DNA of 64,000 bases from Anaspis maculata (Eukaryota; Arthropoda; Insecta; Coleoptera; Scraptiidae). This document shows positions 25,501-37,500 of the stretch, in pieces. The translations under genes and the position numbers were made by a program. The notes beneath the pieces are model-generated. The model was given only the letters and a program-made list of their open reading frames with translations. It was not told the DNA's origin and made no database searches. Numbering within the stretch: position 1 is the stretch's first letter; the number at the start of each line of letters is the position of its first letter. The DNA lies in contig OX421966.1 in the NCBI GenBank assembly GCA_949128115.1, positions 48,605,416 to 48,669,415 of the forward strand. Direction: 5' to 3'.

Positions 25501-28500
25501 TTTTGTATCTCGTTTTCAACGTTGACCGTTTTATTGTGGGATTAAACTTTTGGTTTTTTAGCAATTTGAAGGCCCATAACCTCTTGCAGAGTGCCTTTTT
25601 GAGTCGCAAAAACAACGTGTCAACGGTGTCAACTAAAGTTTTTTATTCGTCTATAACAATCGTCACGTCAACAATTATATCTAATAATGAAACAGGTGAA
25701 CTGAAGTATTCAATCCCAATAGTTCTAAACCGTGAAACGTGAAAGTAAAAGTTTTTCAGGTTCCCATTCACGACTGACCATCAGAGCGCTCAGAAAGTGG
25801 TCCCCATATTGTGATTTCAAATCATTTTATGAAAAATCGCCGTTTTTTCGTTGGTTCACCCCCGGTTGCACCAAAAAATTCAATCATGAAATAGTTAGGT
25901 AATTCAGCATTTCCCTTGGAGAATTTTAGCGTAGTGTACAATGAAAAACGTAGTTTCACACAAAAATATGGGAACATGTTTAGTTCGTAACAGCTTGTAT
26001 GCATTTCGTGTGATCAGTCAACTGGCATTGCCCTAGAATTCACCAAAGAAAATCCTCAATTGACTATTTCATGATTAAATTCTTTGGTGCAACCGGAGGT
26101 CAGTTTTTTTATTTTTGGGATTATTAGTTCATTAGTGTCAAACCTATGTGTCAAACGATGACAATTCAGGCAAAACCTCCAGCCAAAATCAAATCAGTAG
26201 TGTCAGTAAATAATGTGAAATCGTATTCTCATCCCCACTCCATGCGGGCGTCAAGGTTTCCCTTAAAATTGCCGGGTTCTAGCAGTCTAGTTATAATTAT
26301 TAAAACGTCTTTGAACAGATGACAACCTGGTGGTAGATGTCGGATTGTCCGAATCCAAACAAAGAGAAAATATCACAGGTACAAGTTGAAGTTTCACAAA
26401 AATATGTTGCCCGCCAAGGTCTTCTAGGCCATTTTCATGGAAGTAGTTTTTGATCGCACGCTACAATATCGATCCAATCATGGCCCGCATGCGTTGGAAA
26501 AACACTTTCGAAATCGTGAAGTACAGACAGCTCGGAATCGTTACAGTCAATTTTTTTCACCTTTCATTCTTCCTGACACAGGTCCGAGTCTGACACAGCG
26601 TCATCCATTTTCATCAGAAGAAAATTCTCGGATAAAAACATGGCACAGCACAAGATCGTGATGGTGCGCCACGGGGAATCTGAATGGAACGAGAAGAACT
26701 TGTTTTGCGGCTGGTACGATGCCAATTTGAGCGCCAAAGGCAAAGGAGAAGCTAAAAATGCGGGAGTCGCTTTGAAAAAGGCTGGATACAAGTTCGACGT
26801 GGCTTACACGTCAGTGCTGACACGGGCTCAGTGCACTTGCAAAGCCATTCTGGACGAGATCGGACAAGCTGATTTGTGCCCGGTGAAGACCTGGCGGCTA
26901 AACGAGAGACACTACGGCGGACTAACGGGGCTCAACAAGGCCGAAACGGCCGCCAAATACGGGGAAGAGCAGGTAGAGGCAGTGAAACAATGTTAGCCTT
27001 CTTTCATCTCTTCTGTTTAGTAGCCAGTGATCGAAAAAAAATCTCTAAAAGTCACTGCAAACCTGGTGAGAAAAATTAGCTATCAACATGACATTCAAGT
27101 TCAACACCTACTGTACCCCGATACTTTCAAACAGGGAGTCGAGTCAAACGGTTGGTTGTAGTAGTGGTAAAAGCACAGACTACAAAAGTAAATAATCGGA
27201 GTTTGAAGTGGAGAGCAAACAAAAATTAGAAGAAAAATTACCTACGCAAAAACCCTCAACAGTTTTGCTCGTCACAAATTAGCTGCCATGCTTGGTGTGC
27301 GTACAGTCGAAATGTTATCGTGCATCAATAAGCATGAGAGTTTTAAATTTTGTCTAAGAAATCTTATGGAAAGTAGCCCATCATTCACTCGGTAGGCCTT
27401 TTGCACTATGGAAAGACTTCGTTGAGGGTGATTGGATTTGAGCAATATATGACTGACGCTTGTTGGAAATATTTGGTGGTTTTACATCGAGATTATGACC
27501 ACTTTCGTAAGGATCTTTCAATGTCTTAGGGCTAAATTTCAAGTCCAAGTTGCAACCCGCGCAGCGTGGCGCAAGTAGTCACGTGATCCCTCTGTGCCAA
27601 TGAGCATGCCATTATTAGATCACGTGACTACTTGCGCCACGCTGCTCGGGTTGCAACTCGGACTTGAAATTTGGGCCTTATGCTCTTATGTAATATTCAC
27701 GTTCATTGTGAAACGGGTATCAGAATTGAGAATTTTTCGCAGGTGGCAATCTGGAGACGCAGCTTCGACGTGCCACCTCCACCCATGGAGAAAGACCACA
27801 AGTACTACGACACCATAGTCAACGATCCGCGCTACAAAGACGGTCCACCGAAAGACAAGTTTCCAATGTTCGAATCCCTAAAACTGACCATTGAACGAAC
27901 TCTGCCCTTTTGGAACGACACTATCGTCCCTCAGATTAAAGCCAACAAGAAAATTCTAATCGCGGCTCACGGCAACAGTTTGCGCGGCATCGTCAAACAT
28001 CTCGATCAAATTTCCAACGATGCCATAATGACTTTGAATCTGCCGACCGGCATTCCCTTTGTCTATACGCTCGATCAAAACATGAAGCCTCTGAAGAGTC
28101 TGGAATTCTTGGGCGACGAAAAGACGGTCAAAAAAGCCATGGAAGCGGTGGCCAACCAAGGAAAAACCAAATGAGTTGTTGACTCAACTTTTCTTTGAAA
28201 AAAATATAAATAATAAATAATGTAAGGGTTGATAATGGAAATATTGACAGTAAAACTTACGATCGGCACCACCCAAATTGATGTAGTTCATGTCCTTCAA
28301 AAAGACGTATAGCCTGAAAGGAGAAGAAATAGGTTTGATTACTACTTGGTTTTTTTTTTTTATACAAAGTGATACATGAAATTCGGCCAGAGCTATGTAG
28401 GATAGCTGTTTGTTACAGAATTGTTGAAATTCAAATTTCAAACATCAAACAATGTTCAAAACTAGATATAACCTGACAGCAAACAATTTTTTTTTATTCG

Positions 28501-31500
28501 AAATGTTCTCAACTTTGAGCAAGTATAGTTGTAAATCATTTATTTTTGTTTTTCTTTGAATGGCTGATTGCCATTAGGTGGCGCCGGTGTAGCTCGAGAA
28601 GTTCAAAAATGACATCTGAAGGTGCTTACGAAAACCCTGATCTGTGTGATCCAGATCACTTACGTCAACTAATCCAGTACGTCAACCAATCCAGTACTGT
28701 GTTTTGTATTTGTGACTACTGGATTGGTTGACGTAAGTGATCTGGATCACACAGATCAGGGTTTTCGTAAGGGCCTTTAGTGTCACCACGTTCCTCAATG
28801 TTCCAGGTTTCTCAATGACACCACAACAATAACACGCGTCTACCTAGATGGTGCCTAAAGCACGAAGCACAAAAAATTCCAACCGCTAGATAATGCTTCC
28901 AAATTTGACATACTTAATTCAACGATATAGTCCGGTGGATTAGCGCCTTAACTATGCATTTTGTGATAAAGCAAAGGGCTTCTGGATTTACATTCTTGAG
29001 ACTGAACTTGACAATTCCAGAAATGGCGCCAACGAGTTTGGTGTGGCAGGTGACCTCAGAAGCCATCCAGAGCTGTAAAAGAACCAAAATCTTCCATGTT
29101 CCTCAAAAGCACCCAAATACATCATACTTCGATGCGCTGATACCCTATGGGGAGGAATTCACCAAATATGTCGATCCTAATCACGTAAGGGGGCTGGGGA
29201 GAAGGCATTTTTGTCTTTGAAGGCGATTTATGATTTTCATCAATCCTGAATGAATATGGAGAAGTTTGGTATCATTTTCGACTAAAATCAACGTTCTAAG
29301 TTCGAATAAAGAGTTCAAATTACGTTAGAAACATGTTTGAACAAGTTTGTCTGGAAAAACACGCTTTTTTGATATTTAACTTTAACCTCATGGTTTTTAC
29401 TCCTTACCATGAGCATTCCATTTATTCTTGCATAATCAGTTACTCCCAACTTTTCTTCGACTGAAAAAAATGCATCAGAAATGCTCCTCATCTTTACAAG
29501 CTCATAGAAGTGTCTGGTCGCGAGGGCGGTTTTGCGTCAACACGTCACCTGATAAGTGACGCATGCTTCAATTCAAAAACGTGTTGCGTCATAAATAAAG
29601 GCTCTATTGTACGGTTTTCGACTTTGTCTGGCAGAGGAAGAATTGTTCCTCCTTGTAAAAGCAACAAACATGATATCGGAGCTGTATCGCATCTACAATA
29701 TAGTCCGGTGGACTAGGGTTATAACTATGCATTTTATGACTACGGAACAATTTTTTGCAGGCATGTTCAGAAGGCCTTTATCTATCATTTGAGAAGTGCT
29801 GCCAAGCAATTTTTCAATGTGGGGGGTCAGGGGGGCCCTTTTTTGACAGCCTTAATCGTTTTTTGTCGATAAAATCCGTAATAAAAATGCTAAATAGAAA
29901 ATTCCAACGGATTATTGAAAAGCAACTCAAAGGATCACTTATGTGTGATAAAAACTATTACAGGGTGAACAGGTTCCAAAAAAAATGACTTTCCGTCAAC
30001 ATGCAATATAATAAAGAAAATATTGTGCCAAAGACCTTCAGCTTCGTCATTGGAAAATGCCGATTGGCATATTTGTTGATCATATCCACCTGAACTGTTT
30101 GAGAACGGCACCCAACAGCGTCAACAGTGCCGGAGCTATATACAGGGTGGAAGAGGAAAATATTTTTGTTTTAATTTATTCCAAAAACCAAGATACATAA
30201 AGTGACGAAAATTAAGGAATTGATGTTTCATTCAATGCATGTGAAGACACAACAAACCGTTATGGAATATCTTGAAGCGTTCCTGAAATAATAGGAAAAA
30301 ACTGAAGAATATCATCAAAATTTTACTTTCCACTTTGATTTTGTATTTTCCATTATACAGATGTATATCCTTGAGTTATGCAACAAATTTCACAATATAC
30401 ACAAATATACAATAAATTATGGTTAAAACTAAACAGCACCATCACCGGCATCAATCATGTATGCATTGTATACAAGGTGTAAGAAAAAATTGTTGTTTTT
30501 TTTGCTGTATATAGAAGAAACAAGCAAAAAATGCGTGGATTACACATTCACGTCAGTAATTTACCTTATCAGGTGTCTTGGCTTGATTTGTTTCCCCGGA
30601 AACTTCTTACCTCCCTAATTTTTCACTTTTTATGTCTTGATTTTTCTATAACAGCAAAGAAAACAACCATTTTTTCTTACACCCTGTATATGACGCATTG
30701 ACGCATACATGATTGATGCCGGTGAGTGATGTGGCTGTTTAGTTTTTACCCTAATTTGTTGTTAAATTATAGTATATACCTCTATATAATGGAAAATACG
30801 AAATCAAAGTAGAAAGTAAAATTTTTATGATATTCTTCAGTTTTTTCAAAATATTTCAAGAACGCTTCAAGATATTTCAAAACGGTTTGTTGTGTCTTCA
30901 CACGCATTGAATGAAGCATCAATCCCTAAATTTCGATCACTTGATCTATCTTGGTTTTTGAAATAAATAATAACAGAAATATTTTTCTCTTCCACCCTGT
31001 ATATAGCTCCGGCACCAATGACGGAGTTGGGTACGGTTCTCAACCAGTTCAGGTGCGTATGATCAACAAATATGCCAATCGGCATCTTTCAATGACGAAA
31101 CTAAAGGTCTTTGGCGCAATTTTTTCTTCATCATATTGCATGTTGACGGAAAGTCATCTTTCTCGGAACCTGTTCACCCTGTAATAAGTCTCATCACACA
31201 AAAGTGACATTTTGAGTTGCTCTTCAATAATCCGTTAAAGTTTTTTTTATAGCATTTTTATCACGGATTTTATCGACAAAAAACGATTCAAGTTGTCAAA
31301 AAAGGGGCCCCCCTGGCCCCCCACATTGAAAAATTGCTTGGCAGCACTTCTCAAATGATAGAGGAAGGGTTCCTAAACATGCCTGCAAAAAATTGTTCCG
31401 TAGTCATAAAATGCATAGTTTAGGCAATATTTGGCGCTAGTCCACCGGACTAATATGACTTTTCGTGTGAAGGTGCGTCAATTACAGTGTTCAAAGTTGA

Positions 31501-34500
31501 CATAAAATAACTTTCGGAACAAATCCTTCTAATCATCTTGTAAAAACAAAAGACATATCCAGTGTATGTTTTTCATCATTAAGAGACCCGAGACCGATGC
31601 AATATATAAAAATTTCGATTCCAGATGTCTTCGATAATTAATAAACCTGCAGTAAAAACTTTGATATTTTCCCTGATTTTTTTCGGAATCGAAATACCGA
31701 GTAATGCGATCCAAGGATACATCGATACTGCATTTTGGGTTAGGGCAACGAATTTTTTCATGTGCGAACCCTATACCAATAGACATAATTTGACCCGCAG
31801 CACTTGACATTTCGTCAATAAGGAGTCGAATGGGGGGGGGAGGGCTTCAAACTTTGAAAATAAAAGAACTTTCACAAAACGAACGTTTAGTATCGTCATG
31901 TGTCATAAAGGAAGCTTATGAGTCTATTAGAAATTTTGGTAGCAATTGTCCGCCATATTCGTTCCATTCTCTAAACTTGAAAAAAAAACATCCTTTTGTT
32001 GAGGTTAAGAAACCTGTTTTTTTCCTTTTCGACAAGGAAACGATAAATTCATGATGTTCTATTGAGTAATTAACCAAATCACATTCCGTAAGTCTAATTC
32101 CCTGGTAGAAAAGTGCCCATGGGCACATTTTGGAACACATAATGTGCACCATGGCATTGTTTACCATGGAGATGTGCTGAACGTTCCCATGTGCATCATG
32201 ACGATGTGCTCAAAATACAGGAGGACCTACCCAACGTGATCATGTGCACCAACCATAGTCACATCCCCATGAATACATTAAGCACATCCCCATGGTGCAC
32301 ATGGATACGTTGAGCACATCCATGAGTCATCATCACATCCACATCAAATAGCACCCCCAAGGTGCTTATTAGGTATATGTAATAGATGGTAATAGCCTAC
32401 CTGGAGGCTGTGAACAATCTGTAACACCCTCTAACCTACAGGCTGTGAACAATCTGTAGCAACTGTACATAAAAAGAGGCAGAAAATTACCTATAGATAG
32501 AGTTAACTAATATTTTGGAATCTTCATGAAAATTGACAATGGAAAGTTTTTTTTGAGGTCATTGCAGAGAGAAATGCCTCAAGAAAACGGTTGTAATGTC
32601 GCTGAACACCCTGTTTATTATGAAATTATCGATTGCTAATGAACAAGAACAGAAATCAAAATAAAAGTCTCGCGAAATGTGTAAAATGCTCACTGATTTA
32701 TCAAACTAAAAGAAAAATCAATTCTTCCTCAAAAACAGGCCATCAACATGCTTGATTTCTATACTAACTCCACAAGCAACACAAACAGGACTGCTTCCAA
32801 CAAGAAAGGCTGCAACACGATACAAATTAATGATTTGTGATCGTTTTCGAGCTTTTAAATAACGGCAACGAAATTTTTGTTCTTTCATTCTTACGGATGG
32901 CTCCTGAGGTCGCCTGCCACACTAAACTCGTTGGCGCCAATTCTGGAATTGTCAAGTTGAATCTCAAGAACGTAAATCCAGAAGCCCTTTGCTTTATCAC
33001 AAAATGCATAGTTTAGGCATTTTTTGGCGCTAATCCACCGGACTAATATGTAACACGACCTTGAATCAACATTATTACTAGGACCAAAAAAATTAACTGT
33101 TGACCGATTTAGAGTTCTCTCATCAAATGTTTGAGTGACTTGAAACAACTTCAATTTTTCTATTGATTATCATCACAGTTCACTTGGACGCTTTGTGAGA
33201 AAAATCAAAGTTGACCGACAGTCAATTTTTGCCCTTAAATTTTGAACAAAGGTCAACTTGTTACAAATGTCAAAGCGAAAGTCTTCCAAAATCTGTAGTG
33301 GTGAGTTGACATACATACACCAATGAATTCAGAAAAAAAAAGCATCGATTGGAAATAACTATTATAACTAAAAATTTGATATATAAATTGAAAAGGGTCC
33401 TCTTTGCAAGTCTTTGACAAAACATCTAGATTATTTTCATATTTTATTTTTTGAAACAACATCAAACCCAGAGGCCTGATTTCTAAAAGGAAAGCGAACG
33501 ACTGCTTCGCCTGAAATCACGTGACTACAGCGGCATTTGGGCGATGCGACGTATCGCTTCACTCCTAGGAACAAAGCCTCAGCCTCAGATAATAAATAAC
33601 GGAGCTAAAGCCTGGTGGATTTTCATGATGTAGCCTGCATGCAAAGAGCGTTCAAATAAATTTCACCTCAAAGTAGGCCATGGTCTGGTCGCTAGCAACG
33701 ATAGCCATGTTTTTTCACCAGATTTCCAAGAATTAAAGGTAAAATAAGGTGAAACGTATTTGAATTCATATAAAAAATATGTTTTATCAGTATCATGGCC
33801 TTTTCCATAAAGAGTGAGATCTGGAAAAAACGTGTTGTGTTGGTACGAATTGTACGGTAACTTAATGCTAACGTCTTTACAGCTAGCTGCCTGATGTACT
33901 GGGTAAAATGTGACAGTCTATCACCGTCATCGCGACGTGATGTACGCGCAAGCGGAAATATTCGAGATTACGTAACAAAAATAGGGAAATGTGAGTTTCC
34001 ATGGAGTGAAAATTTGCTGCGGTCGGTACGGACATAGTCTATCAGGATTAGTGACGGTCACTGAAGAAAATGATGCCGCAGATCAACAGTACTAAAGAAA
34101 ATGGAGTGAAAGTGCCCATTGTTTGGAGGTCCCATCCTCTGATGTTTACAATAATAAACAGTTACAATAATAAAAGTATAATGATACTATTATTTGAACA
34201 GTGTCGAGATACATATAAACTTCATATAAACTACTGTGCGCTTCATTTTTCAATAAATTTCAATTTCAATTTGATTCTTATTCAATAACAACAAATTTAT
34301 TTATGTATAATAAGGGCACTTTAACTCTTTATATGACCAATCAAGTACTTGTGAAGGTTTCGACACAAAAAAATCCAAAAGACAGGATTTTTGTATTTTC
34401 GGGACTTTTACGGGATTTTCAAGTTTGCTCCCGAAGTCTCGATCAGCTCTTTGGTCCCGGGACTTGGATGCTCTAAATCTCACTGGGGCCACTGCAGTGG

Positions 34501-37500
34501 GCATTTTCATTCCATTTTCTTCAGTACTGCCGATCTTCGACATCATTTCCTTCCGTGGCCGCCACTAACTCTGGTGGACGATATACTTTATCGACCGCAG
34601 CAAATTTTCACTATCAATGAAACTCACATTTTCCTATTTTCACTACGTAATACCGAATTTTTCACCTGCGCATACATTACGTTGTGATGACGGTGACGAC
34701 ACATCAAACGACTAGCTGCCAGAACGTTAGCATCAAGTTGGCATCGCACCAACAGAACACATTTTTTCCATAATTAACTCTAATGAAAAAAAAAACATGA
34801 AACTTATAATAAATTACCTATTGACGAAAGGTTGAATCAAGCTCATGTCTTTGAAAGTATCTTTGGCCGATAAGCCTCTTGATTTTCCCACATGATTCCA
34901 CATGGACAAGAAGCAAAGGCCAGTGATGTATGCATCGTAGCCTGCTTCATGTTCCTTGCCATCATTCAACGAATAGCCTTGTCCTCCTTCCTCAACTTCT
35001 GCAAAAAATAGTTACTTGTGTAAGAAAAAATCGCATGTGACAGATGTAGGTAGACTGTGAAACAGAAAACAGGTGACAGCTAGCGGCCAAAAAAAAAGTG
35101 ACACTTCACGGATGCCAAGGCATACTAAAAAGAAAATAAAGTTCTTTCTTCTCTATATGCCGTTCACGTTTTAATTTCAGTAGAATGACTTTTTGAAGAA
35201 AAAATAAAGTGACAAGCTGGGAGGCTATGGCTACGGCTGATGGCACCTGCACAGTTTTGGAGCGAAACTATCAGCGGCCATCAGCCGTATCCTCCTAGCA
35301 CTCCAGCTTGTCATTTTATTTTTGCTTCAAAAAGCCATTCTACTGAAAATAAAAAGTGTACAGGATATAAGTGGAATTATTTCTACTTCTTAATTTAGGC
35401 AGACTGTGCCTGTCATCTGGTCAAATTCAGGGGTGCGAAGCTGCGTCTGGCTAAGGCACAGCCTGCCTAAATTAGGAATGCATTTGATCACACGATATTT
35501 TTCGCTTTATAGCATTATAATAATATTATGGGGCTCAAATATTATGCTGGGTGATCATTTGAAAAGTATTCACCCGTAATAGCTCCCGATTCCTAGTGAA
35601 TATTTTTTTAAGCAAATACAGGTCAATGTTTATATCAAAGGGGACATCTAAAACATACAATGGTGAATTCCCTTGGTGCTATGCAGGATGACGTTGACTA
35701 CATTGAAGAGAATGGGCCTATATCGATACCTGTCGGCAAAAACATCGTAAGCAACACAAATACATTTTTTCAGGAAACCACTTTTTCTATCTATCATAGT
35801 TGAATCTGTCCAACGGTGATGAATTTTTGAATGAGGCTTTTTGGTCCAGATAGATGACTCTATATGATTCAGTTTACTTGAAGCTTGATCCTGTGATGAT
35901 GTTATGTTACTTACGATAGTTTGTTGGGTCCGATTGTAACTATCTTTTTTCTATCGTTTTCTATCGTGAGTGACACGCTTACGATGTTCTTCCCAAACCT
36001 TATTGAATTCACTTGCGGGAATCATTTCAATTATGAACAGTATTATGATAATATAATGTGATACGAGCTTTATAAGACATAGTATTAAGTATTGTCACTC
36101 GACTGATTTTGGATGACGAGAAATAGGATGGTAGGACACCTTCTGAGACACGAAGAACTAGTTCGCCATAATACTCGAGGCGGAGATGGGAATAAAGTGT
36201 CACAAAGGTAGACCCAGGTTAGATTACTTCACATACTTTTCAGAATAACTATGAAAGACCTACGTTCTCAAGTTCTACGCTATCATCAGGATTCAAATCA
36301 CCCATTCTGCACTTACGATAAACCATAAAATATTGCAGGTGACACAAAGTTATCGTAACCAGCATTCACTTACGATAGTCTTGCGGGACTTGCACAGTAC
36401 TTACGATAAATTCCACAAAGTGCGTTCATTTTGCGACCCAGGATGAGGGTTACGATATTTCGAAGTAGCTGTAAATCCCTTAAATTGCTCTAAATCGCGA
36501 CAATGTTGTTACAGGATAATAGTTGATAACCAGATTAGTGAGAAACTGACAGAATTCGAATTTTGAACAAAGTGTGGCTTACGATGTTTTGGCCGACAGG
36601 TATCGATATAGTGTGATTTTTTTTGCTTGAGCAGAAAGTTCAATAAATAAAAATTTACGAATTTTTTGTTTTTGCGAAATTTTGAAAATTTTAGGGAGAA
36701 AACATTGTAAACTTTGAGACTTTCACCCCCATTTTTAAACTAGCAATCTAACGCGCCGTGTGTCGTCATCGTCCCCATCCAATCGTATGGATTGGAAGTG
36801 TGGCAAACTGGCGTTCAGAGCACAGAAACTAACAGTGGCGTGGAGATTCTCTTCTAATTGCGAAACTTGTGTGAAAATGGCAAAAACTTCAAGATAAATT
36901 TCAATTTAAGTGATTTAAATAATGGGAGTTGATGTGAAAAGCAATGAACTTGAGTTTGAATAAACTCATTCATGGGGAGTCATTGAATTCCTGACCCATA
37001 CTGCACTACGTTGGCATGACAGTACGCTACTGATCCAACCCGCTGTCATAATTCCAGTGCATCCACACGGCCGACGCGGTGGGAAGAGATAGGCAGTTGC
37101 ATTATTGATCGAGGATAGTGACGTCACAAATGGCGCTCGATCTTGGCGTTTAAACTTACCGACTGATTGTTGCACTTATCATTATTGTAAGACAAAATAA
37201 TATACAGGTGGCTCAAAACTTGGGCCCCAGAGAAAATGAGGCAAAACTAGACGGCAGCCGGATGTGTAATATCAAAGAAAAAAAAATCTACCTCAAATGG
37301 TATTCGAGAAAAAAACAAAGTTAAATTAACCAATCAGAGACCTGCACCTTTGAGGTGTGTTACCTTAATGTTAAGTTGCTAGGTTTTCATTAAATTACAA
37401 TGAGCCAAACATTTATTGCAAAATGACAGGCAGCTGGTATTACTTTCGAAACTTGGCAACCGGTTAAATTTTGCAAATTTACCTCGAATTGACCCTCAGG

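Larger units (their letters stand above)
21435..25721 (-). mobile_element. Ty1/Copia LTR retrotransposon, full length, 4,287 bp
   Basis: Two 140 bp LTRs (21435-21574 and 25582-25721) look identical by eye and are bordered outside by the same 5 bp, GTTCT (21430-21434 and 25722-25726). Next to the 5' LTR is a primer-binding site GGTTATGGGCC, and next to the 3' LTR a polypurine tract AGGGGGAG. Domain order gag, protease, integrase, reverse transcriptase, RNase H is that of Copia. The element lies in PARN intron 8, in the same orientation as PARN. Matching LTRs imply a recent insertion. Confidence 0.93.
28926..33047. mobile_element. Outer foldback element with ATAGTCCGGTGGAT ends
   Basis: Arm 28926-29070 (TAGTCCGGTGGATTAGCGCC...) is the reverse complement of about 32898-33047. 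Both arms carry the same short open frame pointing inward (28954-29220 on +, 33009-32827 on -), sharing [16 protein letters not shown]. It matches no family I know and may be incidental. A second element with the same ends is nested at 29699-31454. The structure occupies most of PARN intron 7. Confidence 0.6.

Noticed and set aside
28954..29220. 88-residue frame considered as a gene
   Set aside because: It is part of the arm of a foldback element, and the similar frame at 33009-32827 is the other arm. Kept only as a question in the findings.
32100..32345. CRISPR-like array
   Set aside because: The motifs are short, irregularly spaced and on both strands, and the DNA is a eukaryotic intron.
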